From Ligustrum vulgare (taxonomy: Eukaryota; Streptophyta; Magnoliopsida; Lamiales; Oleaceae): a stretch of DNA of 64,000 bases. Numbering within the stretch: position 1 is the stretch's first letter; the number at the start of each line of letters is the position of its first letter. This document shows, piece by piece, positions 10,483 through 20,847 of the stretch. The notes below the pieces were generated by a model. It searched no databases and was not told the DNA's origin. It saw only the letters and a program-made list of their open reading frames with translations. The translations under genes were made by a program, and so were the position numbers. The DNA lies in NCBI GenBank assembly GCA_963555705.1, contig OY743190.1, forward strand, positions 20,529,491 through 20,593,490. Direction: 5' to 3'.

Positions 10483-11770
10483 TGTTGAGTGCATTTTACA
10501 TCCATATTTCACATATTTTTTGTGGTACTTTTTGAATAATTTGGACAAATATTTATTTAATTGTACATAGTTTGTGGTTAAATAGGTTCAACATTCAACT
10601 ACACGGAGAAAACACAAGAAATGAGCTAAATGGAGGAATAATTGAAGAAATTGAGAAAAGAGTCAAATCCTTCAAAGAGTCAAAGTTTGGGTACCCAGTT
10701 TGGCCCAAATGCTGTTGTACGTGGGTTTACGTGATTTTTGGGTATTTTGCGATGATTTGGCTAGGTTTTCCTCATTCTACTTACTTCTTTTTCATCCAAA
10801 AAACCTACTTCTCTCATTGTTCTACATTTTCTTTATTTTCCTCTTGTGATTTCTCTTGTATTTGTATAGTTTTGTTGATGAATGTTGATTTGGGGAGAAA
10901 TACCAACATTATTGTGGAAGAATAGTAATATTTTTAAGCAAGAATCATTGGTGAAGGGAAGTATTATTGCTTAATCTTCATATTTCTCTATTTACATCAC
11001 TTCATAGTTGAAATGATACATTTAATTCTTGAATTTTATTATTATTTCACTATGGGCTAAGTTATTTAGTGTGGGGATGATTGATGAAGCTTGACCTAGC
11101 TTAGTTGATTTTAATACTTGTATTAAGAATTTAAGCTATTTATTATCTCGTACATTTATTGTTGTATTTATTGACTTGCATTTATTGTGATAACATTTGT
11201 GCTTGGATTTTATGGGATGTGCAATTATTGAGAAATTGTTGTATATTCTAGATCAATACAATATTTGCTCTAGGTTTTTTTTTAGGATAGAGATATACCT
11301 AAAACCCTAAATGATCAATTGAGCTATTTTCACAAAGGTTTAATTCAATTTGTGTGTTTTTAATCGATATAGAAATATAGTAGGTTAATTCCACTAATTA
11401 GGATTAATTTCACTCGAGAGAGGTAATTGACTAAGCTTGGAAAATTGGATCTAACATGATGAATAAATTGCATTTCTATTTGCTTGTTGAGAATTCAATT
11501 AGGTAATGATCAAGTGGAATCATGAATCCCAACACTCCTTTATCATTAAGTTATCATCATTTTCTACTCATTTATTTACTATTGTGATTTTGATTTAAAT
11601 ATTAGAACATTTTCAAAACCAAAACTTTATTGTGTGTGTTTATTGTCGAAATTGATTAAACTAGAGTATAGTTGAAACAGACAATCCTTGTGGGATCGAG
11701 AAACTGGAGTCATTTAGTCCACTATCACTTGTATGCGATACGTGCACTTGCGGTGTGTTTCTAGTGAACA
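10483..11770 (+). repeat. 5' LTR of Athila-like element (1288 bp)
   Basis: Pairs with 19214-20847 but is 346 bp shorter. The missing block lies at about 10692-10697, where GGGTACCC fuses sequence that in the 3' LTR is separated. Short GGG repeats at both edges suggest deletion by end-joining or slippage. Confidence 0.9.
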
Positions 11771-11775
11771 AGTTT

Positions 11776-11790
11776 TTGGCGCTGTTTCCG
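11776..11790 (+). other. degraded tRNA-Asp primer site
   Basis: TTGGCGCTGTTTCCG follows the LTR closely. Athila elements carry TGGCGCCGTTGCCGGGG, complementary to tRNA-Asp, and the differences here look like decay. Confidence 0.75.
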
Positions 11791-11929
11791 ATTATTATTT
11801 CTATTTGAATTATATTTTAGTTGATATTAGTTTTGACAATTAGTTACTTTTATTTCTTACACAAATTTTCTTTTGTTTTATGTAGGAAGCCTTCTAATTT
11901 CTCTTGTTGTTCTAGGTTGTCAACTGTGC

Positions 11930-13171
11930 ATGCGTCGAAGTAGAAGTCTTGATCTAGTTGAAATAGATCCGGATATCGAGGGAACTTTTCGACGAAGATT
12001 AAGGGAGCAACGGGAAGCTAGGAGACAACTTCTTGCTGGGATGGAAGGAGAAAGAGTTAATATCGAGCTTAATGCTCCAGCTGCAATTCCTCCAAGAGGT
12101 GGAATCTCACCCGATTTTGATCCTCAAGCGGCTAGGGTTCAAGAGCCCGTTGTCAATGAAGAAGACATGCTTTTTGGAGATTTCATGAATCCTCCTATTG
12201 TCAAGAATCAATCAAGCATTGTCTATCCCTCCTACAATCATCCAAATTTTCAACTTCGGCATGATGTCATCAATTTATTCTCCAACACTATATCATTCTA
12301 TGGGAGGACTGATGAGAATCCACATGCCCATGTGGCACGCTTCCTTGAGATTAGTAGCAATTTCAACTATGAGGGGGTGAATGTGGAAGCAATCCGGATG
12401 AGATTATTTATGCACACTTTGAAAGACAATGCACGAGAATGGCTTGACACTTTGCCTCCGGGGAGCATCACTACTCGGGTGGAATTTGTCCAAAGATTTA
12501 CCACAAAATTCTTTCCACCTTCTACAGTTGCTAAACTCAAGCATGATATTACTAAATTTCAACAATTTGAGATGGAGAGTTTTCATGAAGCTTAGGAGAG
12601 GTTCAAGGATATGCTTAGGAAGTGCCCAAATCATGGGATCACATTGGGGCAACAAGTCAACCACTTCTATGCCGGTTTAACTCCTCCTTGCCGTTCAAAT
12701 GTGGATTCATCTTCTAATTGGTCTATCAAAACAAAGAGTATTCGAGAGGCTTATGACTTGTTTGAGATCATGAGTGAACAAAGTGCAATGTGGCCGGATA
12801 GAGGTGCACCAAGGAGTTCTAGTGGTGCACGTGGGGGTGATGATTATGCACTTGTCTTGTGAAAGATAGATTCCTTATCGAAGAAAGTGGAAGGGGTATC
12901 TACTTCAACCTCTCAACCCGTCAACATGGTTCAAGTCCCTCCAGTATGTGAGATATGTGGGGCTAATCATCAAAACTTAATGTGTCCATTGGTGGCAAGT
13001 GGTTCTTCATCTACCAAGCAAGTTGCTTATGCTCAAAATTTCCAACGCCAAGGGTTCAATCCATATGCTCCTACTTATAATCCCGGTTGGAGGAGTCATC
13101 CAAATCTATCTTATGGCAACAATCAAAATGTGTTGAATCCAAAGCCACAAGAAAAGAAAGAGGGAAGGTAA
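11930..13171 (+). pseudogene. gag: gag of Athila-like element
   Basis: One frame runs from the likely start ATG 11930 (MRRSRSLDLVE) through the gag core: HPNFQLRHDVINLF, then NPHAHVARFLEI, then LKDNAREWLDTLPPGSI. It is interrupted by TAG at 12593 (a Trp position in relatives, TGG to TAG), TGA at 12860 and TAA at 13169. A zinc-knuckle-like CEICGANHQNLMC (CX2CX3HX4C) lies near 12950-12990. An upstream in-frame ATG at 11873 gives a hydrophobic leader unlike known gag, so the later start is preferred. Gag would form the particle. Confidence 0.88.
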
Positions 13172-13201
13172 GAGGCTATCACCAAGCTAGCAAATCATCT
13201 A

Positions 13202-14526
13202 TTGCAATATCAAGAACACAATGATGCCTCTTTGAAAAATTTGGAGAAGCAAGTGGGCCAAATAGCTAAACTTCTCTCAGAAAGGCAACAAGGAGCTTTG
13301 CCTAACAACACCGAGACAAATCCTAAGGAGAATGTTCAAGCTATTACAACAAGGAGTGGGGTACAATTTTCCGAGATCACGGCCCCACAACCAACAACTC
13401 AATCAAGCAAGGCTCCCATTGAAGAGAATGAGCCTAGTCAAGCATCCGAAAAAGTTGTTGAAATGTCCAAGGAGTTTGAACCGGAATCATCAACTTCAAA
13501 GGCTCCAACACCAATCAAAGCTTATGTGCCTCCTATTCCCTTTCCTCAAAGGTTGCAAAAGCAAAAGCTTGATAGTCAATTTGGAAAGTTTTTGGAAGTG
13601 TTCAAGAAGATATACAACAACATTCCTTTTGCCGATACCTTGGCTCAAATGCCAAGCTATGCCAAGTTCATGAAGGACATTCTATCCAACAAAAGAAGAC
13701 TTGAAGAGCATGAGACGGTGATGCTAACTAAGGAATGTAGTGTAATCATTCAAAATAAGCTTCCTCCAAAAATTAAAGATCCAGGGAGTTTTACTATTCC
13801 ATGCACTATTGGTGATGTTAATTTTAGTAAAGCTTTATGTAATCTTGGTGCTAGCATTAATTTAATGCCTTTATCCATTTTCAGGAAATTGGAATTGGGG
13901 GAAGCTAAACCAACCACCGTGTCTATACAATTGGTGGATAGACCCATCAAATATCATGGGGGGGTATCATTGAGGATGTTCTTGTGAAGGTGGATAAGTT
14001 CATCTTCCCAACGGATTTTTTTATTCTTGACATGGAGGAAGATCATGACATTCCAATCATTTTGGAAAGGCCATTTCTAGCAACCGGGAGAGCGCTGATT
14101 GATGTGCAAGAGGGGCAATTGATTTTGAGGGTGCAAGATGAGCAAGTCACCTTCAATGTGTTGAAAGTCATTAAATATCCCTCGGAGTCCAATTCATATT
14201 TTTGGGTGGATGTAATTGATCATCTAGTGGTCAACTCTTTCAACCGTGGGATTTCTAAGGATCCATTAGAGTCTTGCATTGCCAATTCTTTGACTATCGA
14301 GGATGATGATCATGAAGTTGAACAAATGGCTCACTACTTGGAGGCGTCACCACAATATCAACATAAGAGGGGCCCCTACTTTGAGGAGTTGAAAAAGAGT
14401 TCTTCACCGCCACTACCATCTATTGAGAAAGCACCTACTCTCGAACAAAAGCCTCTTCCTTCTCATTTGAGGTATGCTTACTTGGGGAATCTTCTACCCT
14501 TCCGGTCATTATTTCTAACTTGTTGA
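13202..14526 (+). pseudogene. gag-pol linker and retropepsin of Athila-like element
   Basis: After a Gln/Pro/Ser-rich linker (13202-13530), the protease lies at 13780-14110: FTIPCTIGDVNFSKALCN, then LGASINLMPLSIFRKL. The catalytic D-x-G is read as N-L-G, so the Asp has become Asn (GAT to AAT). The frame breaks in a run of seven G at 13958-13964 and resumes at 13984 with VDKFIFPTDFFILDMEEDHD and RPFLATGRALIDVQEG. Both the lost Asp and the frameshift abolish activity. Confidence 0.85.
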
Positions 14527-14594
14527 ATGAAGTGGAGGAAGATAAATTTCTTCGGGTATTGAGGGAGCACAAAGAGGCTATTGGATAGACCATC

Positions 14595-15330
14595 TTGGAT
14601 ATTCGAGGTATTTTCCCTTCATTATGCATGCATAAAATTCTCATGGAAGATGATTTCAAACCTTCGGTGGAGCATCAACGTAGGTTGAAACCTAACATGA
14701 AGGAAGTGGTGAGAGCCGAAGTAGTGAAGTGGCTTGATGCGGGTATTATCTATCCAATCTCGGATAGTGCATGGGTAAGCCCGGTGCAAGTAGTGCCAAA
14801 TAAAGGAGGTGTCACGGTGGTGGAGAATGAAAATAATGAGCTTATTCCAACAAGGCTGGTGGAGAGTTTGTATTGACTATCGCAAGCTCAACAATGCTAC
14901 TAGGAAGGATCATTTTCCCCTTCCATTCATCGATCAAATACTTGAGCGATTGGTGGGTCACTCTCACTATTGCTTCTTAGATGGGTATTCGGGCTATAAT
15001 CAAATTCCTATAGCCCCGGAGGATCAAGAAAAGACAACATTCACATGCCCATATGGAACTTTTGCATATAGGAGGATGCCCTTCGGTCTTTGTAATGCTC
15101 CCGCCACTTTCCAACGGTGCATGATGGCTATCTTCTCTGACATGGTGGAGAAATTTATCGAGGTATTTATGGATGACTTCTCAGTTTTTGGCATTTCATT
15201 TGATAATTGTTTAAATAATTTGAATATGGTGCTTAAAAGATGTGAAGATACCAACTTGGTTTTGAATTGGAAAACTACCATTTCATGGTTCGAGAGGGGA
15301 TAGTTCTTGGACACCGGATTTCAAGGGGAT
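14595..15330 (+). pseudogene. reverse transcriptase of Athila-like element, frameshifted
   Basis: RT landmarks in order: WVSPVQVVPNKGG, CIDYRKLNNATRKDHFPLPF, YCFLDGYSGYNQIPIAPEDQ, FAYRRMPFGLCNAPATFQRC, and the catalytic box FMDD at 15166-15177. The frame changes near 14865 and again near 15265, and TAG at 14586 replaces a Trp codon. FMDD with FSVFG after it is characteristic of the Athila side of plant gypsy elements. RT would copy element RNA into cDNA, but this copy cannot. Confidence 0.92.
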
Positions 15331-15965
15331 TTAGGTTGATAAGGCAAAAATTCAAGTTACCGATACCTCCCCCATTCTCGGTGAAGGGCATAAGAAGTTT
15401 TTTGGGGCATGAGGGATTTTATAGGAGGTTCATCAAAGACTTCTCAAAAATCACAAAGTCACTTTGTTCTTTGCTTGAGAAGAATGCCACATTTGATTTC
15501 TCTAAAGAGTGTCTCCAAACTTTTAACACTCTTAAAGAGAAACTCATCACGGCACCTACTATTTTGGCTCCGGATTGGAGTTTACCCTTTGAGCTTATGT
15601 GTGATACAAGTGACTATGTCGTGGGGGCAGTTTTGGGGCAAAGGAAGGACAAAATCTTGCATGTCATCTATTATGCTAGTAGAACATTGACCGATGCTCA
15701 ATTGAATTATGCTACTACCGAGAAGGAAATGCTAGCGATGGTCTTTGCTTTGATAAGTTTCGGTCATATCATTTTGGCTCCAAGGTGATTGTGTATATCG
15801 ACCATTCGGCCCTCAAGTATATGTTGGCAAAGAAAGATGCCAAGCCGCGGTTGATTAGATGGGTCCTTCTTCTCCAAGAGTTTGATTTGGAGATTCGTGA
15901 CTAGAAGGGGACCGAGAACCTTGTAGCTGATCACTTATCTAGACTTGAGCAAACCGAGGAAGTTA
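15331..15965 (+). pseudogene. RT connection and RNase H of Athila-like element
   Basis: The frame from 15267 runs through IRSFLGHEGFYRRFIKDFSK and the RNase H start LMCDTSDYVVGAVLGQRKD to [15 protein letters not shown]. After a frame change near 15778 it continues with [19 protein letters not shown] and [14 protein letters not shown], which ends the domain. TAG at 15902 lies inside it. RNase H degrades the RNA strand during reverse transcription. Not functional. Confidence 0.88.
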
Positions 15966-15989
15966 TTGATGAAGAGATAAGTGAGGTAT

Positions 15990-17326
15990 TCCTGGATGAG
16001 CAACTTTTCCAAATCATGGATCTTCTACAAGCTTCTAGTGTGCCATGGTATGCGGACCATGTTAATTTTCTTGCAAGTGGCATCACTCCCCCGGACCTCT
16101 CTTACCAACAAAGGAAAAAATTCTTTGTAGATATCAAGCACTATTTTTGGGATAACCCATTGTTGTTCAAGAGGGGTCCAGATCAAATCATGCAAGATGT
16201 GTGCCCGAGGGGGAGATGGAGAATATTCTTGAGCAATGTCACTCTTCACCATATGGAGGTTATTTTGGTGTAGTGAAAACCACATCAAAGGTTCTTCAAT
16301 CGGGATTTTATTGGCCCACCTTGTTCAAGGATGCTCACACACTTACGTCCAAATGTGATCGATGAAAAACGCCTAGGTAATATCTCTAACCGAAATGAAA
16401 TGCCTTTGAATTCTTTTTTAGAAGTGGAAATATTCGATATTTGGGGTATTGATTTCATGGAACCTTTCCCATCTTCTTTTTCAAATCAATACATTTTGGT
16501 TGCGGTGGACTATGTGTCAAAATGGGTAGAAGCGGTAGCACTCCCCACCAATGATGCTCTAGTGGTGGTGAACTTTTTAAAGAAAAACATTTTTACTCAT
16601 TATGGCACCCTCGACTATCGTTAGTAATGGAGGAAAACACTTTTGCAACCGCCTCTTTGACTCACTTTTGACCAAGTATGGAGTCAAACATCGAATATCC
16701 ACTCCTTATCATCCACAAACAAGTGGGTAGGTAGAGATTTCAAATAGAGAGTTGAAGAAAATTTTTGAAGTAACGGTGAATGCCTCGAGGAAGGATTGGT
16801 CCAAGTAATTGGATGATGCATTATGGGCATACCGCACCAGCTTCAAAACCCCCATTGGTATGTCTCCCTTTCGCCTCTTACTTGGAAAAGCATGTCATCT
16901 TCCTGTTGAGCTCGAGCACCAAGCATATTGGGCAACAAAAGTCTTGAATTTTGATATGAAGTTGGCCGGTGAGAAAAGACTACTCCTACTCAATGAGCTT
17001 GATGAATTTCGCCTTGAGTCATATGAGAATGCTCGGATTTACAAAGAAAAGACAAAGAGGTGCATGACAAGAACATTGTGAAGCGAGACTTCCATGTTGG
17101 GCAACAAGTGCTTCTTTAGAACTCAAGACTGCAATTGTTTCCTAGTATACTCTGCTCCAGATGGTCGGGACCTTTCACTATTGCTCAAATCTTTCCATGT
17201 GGAGCGGTTGAACTTTATCGTGAGAGCAAAGGGAACTTCAAAGTCAATGGGCAACGCTTGAAGCCATACTTGGGTGGCGATTGTGAAAAGGAGAAGTCAT
17301 CCATCCCTCTTGTAGATCCGGAGTGA
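15990..17326 (+). pseudogene. integrase of Athila-like element
   Basis: The zinc region at 16230-16365 has lost key residues: the His expected before FGVVKT is Tyr (CAT to TAT, 16261) and the last Cys codon is TGA. The core keeps [13 protein letters not shown] and [16 protein letters not shown], but the second catalytic Asp reads SNGG (GAT to AAT, 16626-16628). The part around the third acidic residue, VEISNREL, follows a TAG in place of Gln. The C-terminal part has RWSGPFTIAQIFPCGAVEL and GQRLKPYLGG, ending at 17326. Integrase would insert cDNA, and this copy is dead at several points. Confidence 0.9.
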
Positions 17327-17450
17327 TCGTGCCCTAAAGTAAAGCTTACGACTTTAAGTCATACTTGGGTGGCGATTATGAAAAGGAGAAGTCATCCATC
17401 CCTCTTGTAGATCCGGAGTGATCGTGCCCTAAAGTAAAGCTTACGACTTT
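17261..17450 (+). repeat. 95-bp tandem duplication at the end of pol
   Basis: Copy 1 (17261-17355) covers the last pol codons and stop, and copy 2 (17356-17450) repeats it almost exactly (CATACTTGGGTGGCGATT to AAGCTTACGACTTTA). The second copy is non-coding duplicate. Confidence 0.9.
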
Positions 17451-19197
17451 AACCAAGCGCTTTTTGGGAGGCAACCCAAATTTCTACTCTTTTAATTACT
17501 TGTTGATATTTACTTGTTGCATTTTTATTATTTCTAACTTGGTTAATCACCAACTTTTGTAGGTTCAATATTTTTGAAATCCTAAGCAACCTTGTCCTCA
17601 ACAAGTTTGGGGGAGATTTTCTTATCAAGAGAATCAAAGCTTAGGTCAATTTTGAACATCATTCACGCATCAATCCGGGGAAGTTTCATCACCCATTCCT
17701 TTCTTTATAATATGCTATTGTCAATATTGAGGACAATGTTTGATTTAAGTTTGGGGGTGTTGGGATCATGTTGCTTTGTGAACATTTTAGATTGCCTTGC
17801 CGACTCTTGGTGTTTTTATGTTTGTAATTGCTTATTTTGTTTGGAATATTGACATGCTAGATAGCCTTGCCGGCTTAAGAGATTCTGATGTTTGAAATTG
17901 TTGTTAATTCATGAGTTATGACCAAATTTGCTACTTGTTCTACTTTCTGTAAAAATCTTATCCATGTAAGATCCTATGTACATTGAGTACAATAGTCATG
18001 TTTTATTGTTGGTAAGTTTAGGAATTGTTGAAGGGTGAAGAGGTTAAAGGAGTAGAAGAACTACGTTGTGAGCTTGAAACTTAATTTTTATCAACCTATC
18101 CAATGTTTGCTTATGCTCTAAATCTCTTGATCCCAATGTAAGTCAAGTTTGGGGGTGGTCGACCCGACAAAGGAAACGGTCTAGATGTGTGGTGATTCCA
18201 TGCATGTGGAAGTAAATTTTTGTGTGGAGTGCCTTTCGCCAAGTATAAGCTAAGTAATGACCATATGCTAGAGTTCTAAGCCCATTTTAATTTTTGCATT
18301 GCATTGCCCTATCTCGAAGCCTTTTGACTCGAGTAATTAAGTCCATAGGAGTATCTTGAAACTTGGGAGTCACCAGCCTAAAGCTCGCTACATGGGTCAA
18401 TTAGAAAGCTTAATGAGTAGGGTACTCACACACACACTTGAAAAAAAAAAAAAAAAAAGCACATCATCATTGCATTCTCGCTTAATAAGTCTACCCCACT
18501 TGGTAGCCTTTTTGACTCGAGTTATTCAGTCCATAGGGGTATTTTGAAACCTGGTACCCTTTGATCTAAAAATTTGGGGAGCTGGCGACTTAAAGCTCGC
18601 TACATGGGTCAATTAGAAAGCTTAAGGGGGTGGGGAAGTCATGAGCAATCATCATGTTAGTTGTTATAAATCATGCATTTGTACTTGCATAAGGACTTAG
18701 ATGAATAGTGGTTTGAAATGCTTAGTATAAACTTGAATGTCGAAGCACTCATTAGTGGAGAGTCAATGCATTTCTAGGTTGTCGAGATTGTCGGTAAAAC
18801 ACACCCAAACTAGAGTGGAAAAAGAAAAGAGTGATTTGAGAGTAACCTCTACAATTGCATCCCGAGAGAGGAAAGAAAAATATTTATTGGGGGGTGAATG
18901 TCACGAGTGGGAAAGGAAAAAAATTGACCACTAATGGTGGGTTAGTTTTGACTTGAAACCTCTTTACTCATCAATATTCTTGAATCTTATTGACATTGAA
19001 AAAGGATATGCACACACACACCGATCGAACATCGGATAAGCCAAAACTCATTTTTGTAGCATTATTTGGGAACATAATTGTGAATTAATTATGCAATTTT
19101 ACACTCATGGAAGATTGCAAGTTATCTAGCATTGTTGATCATTATGTTATTTTTTGTAGATGCATGTAAATACTCATGCTCGGGACGAGCAAGAGTA
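17451..19197 (+). other. non-coding 3' segment of Athila-like element with internal repeats
   Basis: No envelope-like frame is found. Three polypurine-like AGTTTGGGGG motifs occur (about 17605, 17750, 18147) besides the true one. An imperfect repeat around AAAGCTCGCTACATGGGTCA (18325-18420 and 18507-18628) and an A-run near 18440 are visible. Confidence 0.75.
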
Positions 19198-19213
19198 CAA
19201 GTTTGGGGGTATT
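19198..19213 (+). other. polypurine tract of Athila-like element
   Basis: CAAGTTTGGGGGTATT lies directly before the 3' LTR start TGTTGAGTGC at 19214, the expected place for plus-strand priming. Confidence 0.85.
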
Positions 19214-20847
19214 TGTTGAGTGCATTTTACATGCATATTTCACATATTTTTTGTGGTACTTTTTGAGTAATTTGGACAAATATCTATTTAATTGTGCATA
19301 GTTTGTGGTTAAATAGGCTCAACATTCAACTACATGGAGAAAGCACAAGAAAGGAGCTAAATTGATGAATAATTGAAGAAATTGAGGAGAAAAGAGTCAA
19401 ATCCTTCAAAGAGCCAAAGTTTGGGGACCAAATTGTCACTTTTGAGAAGTTGTGGATCGTAAGTGCAATTGATTGAAGGATTAAATTGTAAGTTTTCAAA
19501 GTTGAAGGACTCCAAATAAAATTTTAGAAGAACATATTTGAAAGAAATAAAAAATTTTGGGGACCAAGTTGACCGACTTTGATACATGGAGGACCTTTAT
19601 GGCAATTAATTGAAGGACAAGACCGCAAACACTCACTCAGCTGAACCACACGAACTCGTGGTCCGAACCAGGTGGCGCGAGCGGCTCAGGGAAGAAATCA
19701 GTGCAGAACCGTTTGGAAGTGTGCCGCGCAATCGCGCGGTACAAATTTAAAATATATATATATTAACTGGGCTTACCCGATTCGGACCAAATGCTGTTGC
19801 ACGCGGGTTTACGCGATTTTTGGGTATTTTTGGATTATTTGACTAGGGTTTTCTCATTCTACTTCTTTTTAATCCCAAAAACCTACTTCTCTCATTGTTC
19901 TTCATTTTCTTTATTTTTCTCTTGTGATTTCTCTTGTATTTGTATAGTTTTGTTGATAAATATTGATTTGGGGAGAAATACCAACATTATTGTGGAATAA
20001 TAGTGATATTTTGAAGCAAGAATCATTGGTGAAGGGAAGTATTATTGCTTAATCTTTATATTTCTCTATTTACTTCACTTCATATTTGAAATGATAAATT
20101 TAATTATTGAATTTTATTATTATTTCACTATGGGCTAAGTTATTTAGTGTTGGGATGATTGATGAAGCTTGACCTAGCTTATTTGATTTTAATGCTTGTA
20201 TTAAGAATTTAAGCTATTTATTATCTTGTGCATTTATTGTTGTATTTATTGACTTGCATTTATTGTGACCACACTTATGCTTGGGTTTTATGGGATGTGC
20301 AATTATTGAGAAATTGTTGTGTATTCTAGATCAATACAATATTTGCTCTAGGTTCTTGTTTTGGATAGTGATATACCTGAAACCCTAGATGATCCATTGA
20401 GATATTTTCACAAAGGTTTAATGCAATTGGTGTGTTTTTAGTCGACATGGAGATATAGTAGGTTAATTTCACTAATTAGGGTTGATTTCACTCGAAAGAG
20501 GTAATTGACTAAGCTTGGAAAATCGGATCTAACATGATGAATAAATTGCATTTCTATTTGCTTGTTGAGAATTCAATTAGGTAATGGTCAAGTGAATCAA
20601 GAATCTCAACACTCCTTTATCATCAAGTTATCACCATTTTCTACTCATTTATTTACTATTGTGAATTTGATTTAAATATTAGAACATTTTCAAAACCAAA
20701 AAATTATTGTGTGTGTTTATTGTCGAAATTGATTAAAATAGAGTATAGTTGAAATAGACAATCCTTGTGGGATCGATAAACAGGACTCATTTAGTCCACT
20801 ATCACTTGTGTGCTATTCGTGCACTTGCGGTGTGTTTCTAGCGAACA
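19214..20847 (+). repeat. 3' LTR of Athila-like element (1634 bp)
   Basis: Full-length partner of 10483-11770. It retains the 346-bp block missing from the 5' LTR, which is GC-richer (for example CGCGCAATCGCGCGG near 19725). It ends GCGAACA at 20847, followed by the target duplication TTAAG. Confidence 0.92.

Larger units (their letters stand above)
10483..20847 (+). mobile_element. Athila-like Ty3/gypsy retrotransposon, complete but inactive
   Basis: LTRs at 10483-11770 and 19214-20847 begin TGTTGAGTGC and end GAACA. They are flanked by a perfect 5-bp target duplication TTAAG (10478-10482 and 20848-20852). In order come a degraded tRNA-Asp primer site, gag, protease, RT with FMDD, RNase H, integrase, a 1.9-kb non-coding 3' segment and a polypurine tract. 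FMDDFSVFG, the primer type and LTRs over 1 kb point to the Athila lineage. Many stops and frameshifts make it dead. No envelope-like frame is seen. Confidence 0.92.

Noticed and set aside
10572..10925. 117-residue open frame
   Set aside because: Lies wholly inside the Athila-like 5' LTR; its counterpart in the 3' LTR (19791-20000) is not conserved as protein.
17592..17852. Possible envelope-like frame of the Athila-like element
   Set aside because: 86 residues with no signal or membrane pattern of such proteins and two polypurine-like motifs inside; treated as non-coding 3' segment.
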